Positions 16,939 through 24,154 of a stretch of 64,000 bases of DNA are shown piece by piece. The notes beneath the pieces are model-generated. The model searched no databases, was not told the origin of the DNA, and worked only from the letters and a program-made list of their open reading frames with translations. The translations under genes were made by a program, and so were the position numbers. Position 1 is the first letter of the stretch. Every line of letters starts with the position of its first letter. This DNA is from JBJMQS01 sp045802605 (GTDB lineage Bacteria; Planctomycetota; Planctomycetia; Gemmatales; Gemmataceae), in NCBI GenBank assembly GCA_045802605.1, contig JBJMQS010000036.1, positions 124,001 through 188,000 of the forward strand. The letters run 5' to 3'.

Positions 16939-17623
16939 CGGGGTCTCCCGCAGAATCCAGATCGTTAACGTCGAAGAACACATCGGCAATGAACGGCGAG
17001 AGCGGAGTATGAGTTAGCCCGAGCGATGTCCGCAATCGCTGAATCGCGGCTAACCATTTTGCTTGGCTGGTTGGACCATTCATTTCAGCGTCGTTAATGA
17101 AGTAGGCGAAGACTAAGTATGCAGGTATTTGATTCAAATGCCGTAACAAATAAAGATGCGCAAGCCGATTCGTGTACTGATAATAAGTGCCGGCCCAGTC
17201 GATTTGAGAGCCTTCCGCTAGTGCCCCCTTGGTTTCAGCCAGACCGCTGTCAATGAGTCCCCGTGATTCTTCCCCCGCTCGACACTTGCCTCGCATTTCT
17301 GCGATGTGAGATTTTGCTTCGATCAGAAAGATGTCACCGCGACAGCTCTTTCCAAGCCCGTCCCATACGGGACCCCGATGAGGCCAAAACCCGTTAAGAC
17401 TTCGGGTCGAAAGCACGATCCCAAGCCGTTCCAAAAAACTGTCGTCTTGATACTCGGCATAGTCGTCGGCCCGCAATGGCGAGAGCCATTGCACACTGAC
17501 GTCGGAGGGCATTCGGGCCGTTAAACGGACTGCTTCGGTTAAGCGATCTGGATGGTCATTGACGAGTCTTTGCAGCCAGCGCTGGCTGCCATGATGTTTA
17601 CGTTGATGAAGCCATTTGGGCAT
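16916..17623 (-). CDS. Predicted PD-(D/E)XK nuclease, 235 aa
   Basis: The motif VWDGLG (Asp88), then GDIFLIEAKSHIAEM with E102-A-K104, is a textbook PD-(D/E)XK metal-binding core, preceded by an aromatic strand region. After it come helices (GLAETKGALAEGSQIDWAGT) and a conserved-looking AYLVFAYFINDAEM. It overlaps both neighbours (26 bases upstream, 23 downstream), so it is translationally coupled to the HNH gene and the two nucleases probably act together. I recall related proteins annotated only as hypothetical; no methylase is nearby. Confidence 0.65.
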   Translation of the reverse strand: MPKWLHQRKHHGSQRWLQRLVNDHPDRLTEAVRLTARMPSDVSVQWLSPLRADDYAEYQDDSFLERLGIVLSTRSLNGFWPHRGPVWDGLGKSCRGDIFLIEAKSHIAEMRGKCRAGEESRGLIDSGLAETKGALAEGSQIDWAGTYYQYTNRLAHLYLLRHLNQIPAYLVFAYFINDAEMNGPTSQAKWLAAIQRLRTSLGLTHTPLSPFIADVFFDVNDLDSAGDPDVQGLAS

Positions 17624-17957
17624 CGGTCACCAGGCGCTTGACGGAAGACCGCGTCTGCCTCATTTGCATGACGAGACTATGTAAATCCGCGATGTCCCGA
17701 CGTAGCTCTCGAACACTGAACAATCCCTTTTGTAGAACTCTGGCATTCGATGCCGAGCGGGCTTTGCCCGCGGGAGTCTTCGGCCCGGTTGCAAATCGCC
17801 AGGGCTGCGTTCTGTACGCCGCTTGGCGCAATAACTCGCGTGTCGTGTCGGTGATTGGGCCGGCCTTTGCTCGGTTTTGACGCCCGGCCGCCACACGTCG
17901 CGGATTAGGGTACGAGGATCGTGGCTTACTCGCCATTTCGGTGACACCATTTTGCAT
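17598..17957 (-). CDS. Basic hypothetical protein of the 'RQNRxKxGP' type, 119 aa
   Basis: AGGA precedes ATG 17957 by five bases. The residues AAGRQNRAKAGPITDTTREL, QPWRFATGPKTPAGKARSAS and NARVLQKG form a pattern I recall in many planctomycete and cyanobacterial small proteins, often described as HGGxxT-less 'hypothetical'. The C-terminal 45 residues form a helical, coiled-coil-like segment (RELRRDIADLHSLVMQMRQT). Very high Arg/Lys content suggests nucleic-acid binding. It starts 11 bases after the end of the 178-residue gene and overlaps the nuclease gene. Confidence 0.6.
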   Translation of the reverse strand: MQNGVTEMASKPRSSYPNPRRVAAGRQNRAKAGPITDTTRELLRQAAYRTQPWRFATGPKTPAGKARSASNARVLQKGLFSVRELRRDIADLHSLVMQMRQTRSSVKRLVTDAQMASST

Positions 17958-17967
17958 AAGAATCCTT

Positions 17968-18504
17968 TTACTGAGCCATCTTGAACAGCTTCAGGTTGGG
18001 TGACGCGGGTACCTGGCGCTTCGGTGACTCAGTTCGATACGACTTCAAACCTAATGCGGTGCGCCGGAACTCACCCAAAAGTCGCGATGCAGCGGCGGTC
18101 AGTATCTTGGTTGATTCGATGCTCTTACAAGTGTTGGCGAGCACTTGCAGTTGGCCGATCCGAAAATGGGAGAGTGCCAACTGCTCCAACAACATGACCT
18201 CGACTGGATCGGTCGGATTGCCGGCATCTGCAATCAGTTGTTGAAGGTAGATTCGATACGCACCCACCTCGAAGCTCGGGTCAATGGCTAGCGCGTCGGC
18301 CATGAGCGCCGCGAATACTCCCTTCCGCAGAATGTCAGCCTGTTGAGCGCGCTTCTGCGCGGCTGCATGCCGTTCGGCATCGAGGCCGCGCGGGGGATTG
18401 GCCTTGGCATTTGTTTTTTCCCCATTATCGCCCGGCGCATTCTGATTCGTCGCCGGTACCGCCTTATCTGACTTTTGCGCCGGGTGATTAGCCTTCCGAG
18501 TCAT
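17968..18504 (-). CDS. Hypothetical protein, 178 aa
   Basis: GAGG lies five bases before ATG 18504, which also overlaps the previous stop (ATGA). The first ~50 residues are a charged, low-complexity linker (NQNAPGDNGEKTNAKANPPR). The rest is a helical domain with IYLQQLIADAGNPTDPVEVM, LEQLALSHFRIGQLQVLANT and LTAAASRLLGEFRRTALGLK. I recall such proteins near the 'RQNRxKxGP' type in planctomycetes; the function is unknown. Position two of four in the tight upstream part of the operon suggests a partner of the nucleases or an accessory DNA-binding component. Confidence 0.6.
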   Translation of the reverse strand: MTRKANHPAQKSDKAVPATNQNAPGDNGEKTNAKANPPRGLDAERHAAAQKRAQQADILRKGVFAALMADALAIDPSFEVGAYRIYLQQLIADAGNPTDPVEVMLLEQLALSHFRIGQLQVLANTCKSIESTKILTAAASRLLGEFRRTALGLKSYRTESPKRQVPASPNLKLFKMAQ

Positions 18505-19505
18505 AGAAGCCTCTTGTTCTGGCGGGTGCCGATTTCTTCATGGCCTTTTGTCTGGTGGCAGAGATCTATCGTCTCGCATCTTGCTTTCGCTTGTTTACCT
18601 TGTGTTCTCCGTCTCTTTGCCGTGAGACCTTTCATTTTGAAGAACTTCTCGAACAAGCGCAGACGTTCCTTTAGTGGATCGTGTCCGTCGTCATCGAACG
18701 TCGCAATGACCTCGCGCTTCAACTGACATACGCGAGCCACTTCCGCATTCGTTTTTGCGGTCATGTCTAGCAACGCTAGACGAATGTCGATGCGAAGTTT
18801 TCGTTCCGCGACATCACGGTTGATGCCAGCCGGAGGTTTCCACCATCCCGGCAACGGCGTCTTCTCTATGACGGCGAATGCCAAGTCCAAGTTTTGCCAG
18901 CCACCGCGAAATCCAATGAAACGTAGCGCAGCACCAGGACCAGCATTTTGAAAGTTATTGAGAAGGATGTCCCCAACCGCAAACAACATCACCCAATCGT
19001 GGTGCTTTAGTCGCGGCCGAACGTCAAAAAACAAATCATGGTATGTGTTCACGATTGATTCGTGGAGTTGGCAGCGCTTGCCAACCTCTGCGAAGGTCAG
19101 GTCAGTCAAGAGATAGCTCTGAATCTTGTTAACCTGCCCGGATTGGTGCAGTTTCGCAGCGCATGCGACTGCCTCGTTATCTGGTGATGAACCCTTCAAA
19201 TGGGCAATCGCCGCCAGAGTTGGACTATCGCTTCGATCATCGGACGGCGCGGTTCCCTGCGCGACCTTGTTGGCTGTCTCCCATCGAGTGATCGGCTTGT
19301 GAAAGACCCCCGCGGGGACCATGTTTGGGACTGACATCCTGTCACTCCAGTGGATCATTTCCAGCCTTGCATCGTACCCTTGCAACAGCACATCGGGCCA
19401 TAGCATCGTCTGTTCAGCCAAGGAAAACTGCCACAAACACGAGGCAGGCCCCTGACGATGTCGAACGCTCCGCTTAACGTAAGAGCAACGATTTCTACGA
19501 GCCAT
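18501..19505 (-). CDS. Hypothetical protein with HTH-like segment, 334 aa
   Basis: This is the first gene of the five-gene minus-strand operon. A segment around residues 150-190 reads LLTDLTFAEVGKRCQLHESI, then VNTYHDLFFDVRPRLKHHDW. That resembles the degenerate helix-turn-helix plus 'YxxLFFDVR' motif I recall in mobile-element proteins. The C-terminus is Lys/Arg-rich. ATG 19505 was chosen; the frame is open to 19565, and internal starts at 19406 or 19349 are possible. The start lies 14 bases from the divergent gene's start at 19519, so the two starts share one compact control region. Confidence 0.55.
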   Translation of the reverse strand: MARRNRCSYVKRSVRHRQGPASCLWQFSLAEQTMLWPDVLLQGYDARLEMIHWSDRMSVPNMVPAGVFHKPITRWETANKVAQGTAPSDDRSDSPTLAAIAHLKGSSPDNEAVACAAKLHQSGQVNKIQSYLLTDLTFAEVGKRCQLHESIVNTYHDLFFDVRPRLKHHDWVMLFAVGDILLNNFQNAGPGAALRFIGFRGGWQNLDLAFAVIEKTPLPGWWKPPAGINRDVAERKLRIDIRLALLDMTAKTNAEVARVCQLKREVIATFDDDGHDPLKERLRLFEKFFKMKGLTAKRRRTQGKQAKARCETIDLCHQTKGHEEIGTRQNKRLL

Positions 19506-19518
19506 GCTGCCTACCAAG

Positions 19519-20205
19519 ATGTCAGAACTCCGCACTCGCGATGTGAAACATGCTGTCGCGGCCATAAAGCGATTTCATGCGATCGGCGGTTTAGCGCCAA
19601 AGACTGGCTCGCCGGCGGCGACCTACGGTGCCAAGGCGATGAAGGCATTCGCTGCCGAACACAACCTCAACGAGGATACGGGCAGGAAGGCCCGCGCATT
19701 CGCAGCCATGTATTCGGTGCAAGACGTGGGTCGATTGTGTCGTCAAGTTGAAGAACGCATTCTTGATGCAGCTGGGCGAGTAAAACCGGAGTGCCGTCAC
19801 CGTTCGGTCTTTGGCCGGACGCACCTGATACGGTTGCTTTCTGTGCCCCAGAAAAGAGTGCGGGAAGCTCTGCAACATGCGGCAATCGAACAAGGCTGGT
19901 CACTCGCGAGTCTGGAATCGGCGATAGCCGTGCGGTTTGGAAGTCGGCGAGCGGGAGGACGCGCTCCGAAAGTGCCCCGGACCGTCAAGGAACTTTATGG
20001 TCAGCTTGAGCAGCGGTGCGAATCTTGGAACCGATGGCTGATGTGGCTCGATAGATCCGGCCTGCTTCGAGATTCCAACGCTGACCTGCGTGGTCTTTTA
20101 GACCAGTTGCGGATGCACTTGAAAACGATTCAAAGTCTGACATTGAGGCGATTGAAGAGACCGATAGTTCATGCGCACGCGAATACGATCCGCGAGCGAG
20201 ACTGA
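19519..20205 (+). CDS. Hypothetical protein, 228 aa
   Basis: The open frame starts at ATG 19504 or 19519; I chose 19519 because it avoids overlapping the divergent gene. It is rich in Arg and helical. A stretch near residues 100-150 (HLIRLLSVPQKRVREALQHA, AIEQGWSLASLESAIAVRFG) faintly resembles the N-terminal part of DUF1016/YhcG nucleases ('AIENGWS'), but the catalytic half is missing. The gene is divergent from the five-gene nuclease operon and 136 bases upstream of the helicase-like gene, separated by a hairpin. Unrecognised. Confidence 0.55.
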   Translation: MSELRTRDVKHAVAAIKRFHAIGGLAPKTGSPAATYGAKAMKAFAAEHNLNEDTGRKARAFAAMYSVQDVGRLCRQVEERILDAAGRVKPECRHRSVFGRTHLIRLLSVPQKRVREALQHAAIEQGWSLASLESAIAVRFGSRRAGGRAPKVPRTVKELYGQLEQRCESWNRWLMWLDRSGLLRDSNADLRGLLDQLRMHLKTIQSLTLRRLKRPIVHAHANTIRERD

Positions 20206-20217
20206 ATCTAGGGACGA

Positions 20218-20239
20218 ATCTCAAAAGTGTTTTTGAGAT
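20218..20239 (+). terminator. Hairpin after the 228-residue gene
   Basis: ATCTCAAAA (20218-20226) and TTTTGAGAT (20231-20239) form a perfect nine-base stem with a four-base loop, 12 bases after the stop at 20205. The T-run lies in the stem. It is a plausible terminator separating this gene from the reverse-transcriptase operon. Confidence 0.5.
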
Positions 20240-20341
20240 CAAAACCGGTTTTCATCACCTGATGGTTGTTGGATTGATGAACTCGCCCTAACCTAGACTT
20301 GGCAGCGCCGCTGTGCTTGACGTCTCGTGCAGGTCAAAGTG

Positions 20342-21898
20342 ATGACACAAACTGCTGTCCAAGCCCTGAACGCCGAGAAAGCCATTGTTCGACGCATCGG
20401 GCAGCATGTCCTCATATTTCCAGCGATGCCATTGCTAATGAGGACCTTCACGGTACCCACGTATGCGCTGAGCGCTACTTCCGCGGCGGTATCGGTGCCA
20501 GCGCCCCTCATTTGGACGCAGCGCGCTTGGCTCTTTGAAGAAGAGCGTTCCTTTCTCTCGACCTCCTCTGTCGGCCCATGCATCCCCAAAGGGAAGATCG
20601 AGGTGGCAATGACGCTGGCTGGGTTGGAGCGTCTGATCCTGGAATGGCTCGAACGTCATCACTTTGTCGTCAAGCAGTTTGGCAATCGACCATCTTGCCT
20701 AGGTCCGCCGCGTGACGTTCAGCTCAGTGATCGAACGCTACTGGAGTTCGTGCGTGAGCATGATCGCGGTCTCATTTGGCACGACCCCGTTGAGGTTAGC
20801 CCGGCCGATCTTATTCGTGAGATCGCAATAGCATGGCCTGATCGTTCCATCATCGCGACCGCCACCCGCAAGGCCCATATGCGGCAACTTCGGAGTCAGC
20901 TGGCCTCGCTGTTGGCGGAGAAACTCGAAATCTCACCGTGGACACATCCGCCCTATTTCGCTCCTCGGGCCGTTGTCGCTACGTACGCCTACTCGACCGC
21001 TTCGAGTGCCGACATTGAACGGCGAGACATTTATCTGGCAATGAACCCGACCGAGTTGTTCGCGACAGATCAATCCAGGCGTAGTTTCCTGAGCGCACGA
21101 CAGGCGAGAATCTATGGCTTCTTGCCGTGCGGCACGAAGTTGTCGCCTGCACTCGATGAGCGCCTGAGATCCCTTTTCGGGCACGATGAAATCTGCATCC
21201 ATCGCCACGGCTTCCGAGACCGAACTCGAACGGCCGTTTTTCTCAACGTCGTCGGCGGATCGAAACCTGCGCCAGATTGTGCCAACGTCCAGTTGAAACG
21301 CGAGGGGATCTGGCACCATGCGCTCCGTAACCGTCGTATTGTGAAACTGGTTCGACTGCTAACCGCAAATGACATGAACCGAGTCAGGACAGAGTTCCCA
21401 GACCTCGGCAGTATCGAAGGAAGCCATTTCCAAGACCGCATTGCGTTGGTGGTGGAAGGCATCGAACATGCGCTGGCGCTGGGTCGCCATTTGCCCGACG
21501 CAGGTCTTTTTTGCGGCGGCGCCGTGACCGAGGCAGGGTTATCAACAGCAGATCGCGAGCTGCTTCGCTTAATGCAAAATCGGGCACTTTCCTGGCCGCG
21601 GCTTGCGATTGCGACCTTTGGGGGCCTTGCTGCGCTGCCTTTCGCGGGAACATTGATTCGTGCCGATGGGGGCACCGATTTGCTTCCGGTTTCACCGCTT
21701 CAAGTCATTCAGCCAAACGATAGCGAAAGTGGAGTCGTTCTGATCGACTTTGACGATCACCACGACCGTCGTTTGTTGGCACATTCTCATTCACGGAAAG
21801 TAGCATACCGCGAATCTGGCTGGAACATTCTTGGTACTGATAGAGATCATTCGACGTTGGCCCGCTTCGAAGCACGACGAAGGGTGTTTTGGCGATGA
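20342..21898 (+). CDS. Helicase-like partner protein of the reverse transcriptase, 518 aa
   Basis: AGGT seven bases before ATG 20342 supports the start. No Walker A (GxGKT/S) motif is present. The order of segments still recalls an SF2 helicase: an N-terminal strand-helix unit (ADLIREIAIAWPDRSIIATA), a middle region (RDIYLAMNPTELFATDQSRR), then a second lobe with RIALVVEGIEHALALGRHLP, PRLAIATFGGLAALPF and VVLIDFDDHHDRRLLAHSHS. It could be a degenerate helicase or translocase platform without ATPase activity, which is an inference. Its stop overlaps the reverse transcriptase start (ATGA, 21895-21898), so the two are made in a fixed ratio. Confidence 0.6.
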   Translation: MTQTAVQALNAEKAIVRRIGQHVLIFPAMPLLMRTFTVPTYALSATSAAVSVPAPLIWTQRAWLFEEERSFLSTSSVGPCIPKGKIEVAMTLAGLERLILEWLERHHFVVKQFGNRPSCLGPPRDVQLSDRTLLEFVREHDRGLIWHDPVEVSPADLIREIAIAWPDRSIIATATRKAHMRQLRSQLASLLAEKLEISPWTHPPYFAPRAVVATYAYSTASSADIERRDIYLAMNPTELFATDQSRRSFLSARQARIYGFLPCGTKLSPALDERLRSLFGHDEICIHRHGFRDRTRTAVFLNVVGGSKPAPDCANVQLKREGIWHHALRNRRIVKLVRLLTANDMNRVRTEFPDLGSIEGSHFQDRIALVVEGIEHALALGRHLPDAGLFCGGAVTEAGLSTADRELLRLMQNRALSWPRLAIATFGGLAALPFAGTLIRADGGTDLLPVSPLQVIQPNDSESGVVLIDFDDHHDRRLLAHSHSRKVAYRESGWNILGTDRDHSTLARFEARRRVFWR

Positions 21899-23181
21899 GC
21901 GGTTTTTGGGTCAACCGGCCCAAAGGGCCGCGACTAGCAGTGGAATACTTTTGGGCACGTCGGCGTCGGCGGGAGCACCGCTGCGTCGACAGTACCGGCA
22001 GCCAGACTAGCATTACGCTTCTGACTCGCGACGAGCTAATCCATCGTTTCCATCAAATCAAAAAGGATGGTGGGCATGGCGCTGGTCTCGACCGGTTGAC
22101 GTTTGATTTGCTGAATCCGGCCAATGTTGGCGAGCTGCTCGGTGACCTGGCGGCGCGGATACAGTCGGGGGAGTACCTGCCTCATGCAACCCGACCGCAG
22201 TCTATTCCCAAAGGAAACGCGGGCGATTACCGATTGTTGCAGATTCCCGTGCTTCTGGATCGAGTCGTCCAGAAAGCGCTGGCGGCGTTGCTCGAACCAT
22301 ATTGGGAAAGAAGGTTCCTTCCGTCTTCATGGGGATGGCGGCCGGGGCGAAACACGTGGGGAATGCTCTGTGCAATCGAAAAAGCCCTCCAAACGACTGG
22401 TTGGACCGTGCTCGCCGTTGATGACGTGCGTACTGCCTTCGATACCGCTCCGATCGGCAAGATTGTCGAGTGTCACGCGGAGCTGCTGCGAGAGCTACGG
22501 GCAGTCGATTTACCACAGAATCTACGACGTGAGGCTGAACAGCATCATGACCGCCTCAACGGGCTTATTGACACAGTGTTGCGAGGTGACAGGAAAGAGC
22601 GTCAACGCGGCATCGACCAGGGAAGCTGTTTCTCACCGCTGTCCATGAATGCGTTGTTTCATGTATGGCTTGACCTACCTCTGCGCGTTAAGATCAAAGA
22701 TCTGCTTGGGCACCGATTCGGAGATAATCTCTGCTATGTATGCCCAAGTATGCACGAAGGACGCGAGGTATTGGCCGAGATCGCCAACTGTCTGACACCG
22801 CTCGGGATGTCCCTAAAGGGTCCAGATAGGGTGATCAACCTGAGAGAGGGCGACAAAACCCCCTTACTGGGTTTCACGCTCACATGGCGGGATGGAGAAA
22901 TGGTCTACGGCCCCGGACAGGGATCAATCGACCACCTAAGCCAAGCCCTCGACGAAGCCCACAAAAGTGAAGACCCACCTCGAACCGCCCGCAAAGCGAT
23001 CGACGGTTGGATACTCTCCTGTGGGCCTGCCTTCGAGACCGGTAATGCCGTGATTCCACTTATCCTGGACATCGCAGCGACCTATGGATTCCGGGAAATG
23101 ACATCTCCGGAGGCCATACAGCAGCGATGCCAAGACGCCTGGAACAACTGGTTGAAGTTCCGGCACCGACACGTGCGGTAA
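21895..23181 (+). CDS. Unusual reverse transcriptase, 428 aa
   Basis: The RT motifs appear in order: GAGLDRLTF (63-70), RPQSIPKGNAGDYRLLQIPV (100-119) with LDRVVQKAL, motif A VDDVRTAFD (175-183), motif B QRGIDQGSCFSPLSMNALFH (237-256), motif C RFGDN (274-278) and LLGFTLTW. Motif C is normally YADD; here it is FGDN, keeping the first catalytic Asp and replacing the second by Asn. There is no maturase X domain, HNH domain or intron-like flank, so it is not an ordinary group II intron RT. The C-terminal ~90 residues (ARKAIDGWILSCGPAFETGN) are of unknown type. The gene is coupled to the helicase-like gene. The likely role is defence or another domesticated RT function. Confidence 0.88.
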   Translation: MSGFWVNRPKGPRLAVEYFWARRRRREHRCVDSTGSQTSITLLTRDELIHRFHQIKKDGGHGAGLDRLTFDLLNPANVGELLGDLAARIQSGEYLPHATRPQSIPKGNAGDYRLLQIPVLLDRVVQKALAALLEPYWERRFLPSSWGWRPGRNTWGMLCAIEKALQTTGWTVLAVDDVRTAFDTAPIGKIVECHAELLRELRAVDLPQNLRREAEQHHDRLNGLIDTVLRGDRKERQRGIDQGSCFSPLSMNALFHVWLDLPLRVKIKDLLGHRFGDNLCYVCPSMHEGREVLAEIANCLTPLGMSLKGPDRVINLREGDKTPLLGFTLTWRDGEMVYGPGQGSIDHLSQALDEAHKSEDPPRTARKAIDGWILSCGPAFETGNAVIPLILDIAATYGFREMTSPEAIQQRCQDAWNNWLKFRHRHVR

Positions 23182-23182
23182 C

Positions 23183-23242
23183 GGCACTCCTTCCGGCAGC
23201 GGCTCCGCCGGGTGCCACAGTCCGGCCGACGATCGTCGGACC
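23183..23242 (+). other. GC-rich structured region after the reverse transcriptase, candidate ncRNA
   Basis: Two stem-loops lie immediately after the RT stop. In the first, GGCAC (23183) and CCGGC pair with GCCGG-GTGCC (ends 23216), with a five-base bulge. The second is the palindrome CCGACGATCGTCGG (23226-23239), extended by GTCC/GGAC. With the terminator at 23246 they make ~105 bases of nearly continuous structure. RT-based defence systems often carry a structured RNA beside the RT, so this could be an RNA template or cofactor. It could also be just a 3' UTR. Confidence 0.4.
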
Positions 23243-23245
23243 GAG

Positions 23246-23287
23246 GCCGAGGTGATGACTACTAACGTGATCACCTCGGCTATTTTT
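23246..23287 (+). terminator. Intrinsic terminator of the reverse-transcriptase operon
   Basis: GCCGAGGTGAT (23246-23256) and ATCACCTCGGC (23270-23280) form a perfect 11-base stem with a 13-base loop, followed by TATTTTT (23281-23287) on the plus strand. Confidence 0.8.
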
Positions 23288-23414
23288 CTGCGCACATTCA
23301 TACCATTGATGCAAAGCGTGTGACCTCGTATTTATCCGAGTCGCTTTGTGGATCAAATGCCCTGAGTATGTGAAAGGGCGTTCGGCGTATAAGGCGATCG
23401 CCTGCGGAGGCCAA

Positions 23415-24128
23415 ATGATCCTCGCAGAGTTCCGAAAGCGCTGTCCTTATTTGGTCCATTACGCGCCGCAGATTAATCTCACTTTCGGCTTGCTCACCGC
23501 GGCTCAGATCCTAGATAGGAACGCTGATGAGCACGGATTCGTCCTAGCACGGTTCCGGCACGAAACTGAGTTTCAATCGTACCCCGTGGACTATTGGAAG
23601 ACACATTCCCGATTTGTTAGGCGAGCAGGGGAAGCGGGCTGCTGCCTTATTGTGCAGGATGCACAAGATGCTACGAGAATCTATGTCCTTGGGAATAACT
23701 TTCCGCTGGGGGACGGGCAATGCCTAGGCACCACCATTCCACTCAGTGATAACCGGCCCGGCGACGCCGCACTGACTCGCGAAGAGTGGTTTCGCATACT
23801 GAATGATATGTTCTGGGTTTTTCCCGAAGATGCTGTGAACGCAGGGTTCGTTGAGCGGTTGCGTGTCGTAACGCCGGGCAAGGCGCTCTTTCGTGTCCGA
23901 TTGTCGACGGATGCGCTGCCTGACGAGGAACTGGATGCGAGAGTCAGACTCTGCGTGATCAACGGTGGCGGTTCTAACGGTGCTTTTGCTCGCGGGACCG
24001 CCACATACAAGCGTATTAGCGATTGGTCAGGCTGGCCTCCAAAGGAGCTTGGATTGTGCGGAGGACTTCCAGGGGATCTCTGCGATGCACTCCGGCAAAG
24101 CGGTGATCTTTCGGTGCAAACGGTCTGA
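23415..24128 (+). CDS. Hypothetical protein, possibly DUF7002-like, 237 aa
   Basis: GGAGG at 23406-23410 lies four bases before ATG 23415. The layout recalls DUF7002/DarT-like proteins: an N-terminal 'F..rCP.L.H' segment (FRKRCPYLVHYAPQINLTFG), an internal region with REEWFRILNDMFWVFPEDAV, then ALFRVRLSTDAL. That fold belongs to the ADP-ribosyltransferase-like group. The match is by eye and weak, and no catalytic residues can be assigned. It lies after the RT operon's terminator on the same strand, so it may be a separately transcribed effector or an unrelated gene. Confidence 0.5.
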   Translation: MILAEFRKRCPYLVHYAPQINLTFGLLTAAQILDRNADEHGFVLARFRHETEFQSYPVDYWKTHSRFVRRAGEAGCCLIVQDAQDATRIYVLGNNFPLGDGQCLGTTIPLSDNRPGDAALTREEWFRILNDMFWVFPEDAVNAGFVERLRVVTPGKALFRVRLSTDALPDEELDARVRLCVINGGGSNGAFARGTATYKRISDWSGWPPKELGLCGGLPGDLCDALRQSGDLSVQTV

Positions 24129-24154
24129 CCGAAACTCTCATCGTTTCATTGCGA

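Noticed and set aside
21895..23181. RT as part of a group II intron
   Set aside because: No maturase X or HNH domain is seen, no domain V/VI-like RNA is recognisable, and the gene is translationally coupled to an upstream protein gene.
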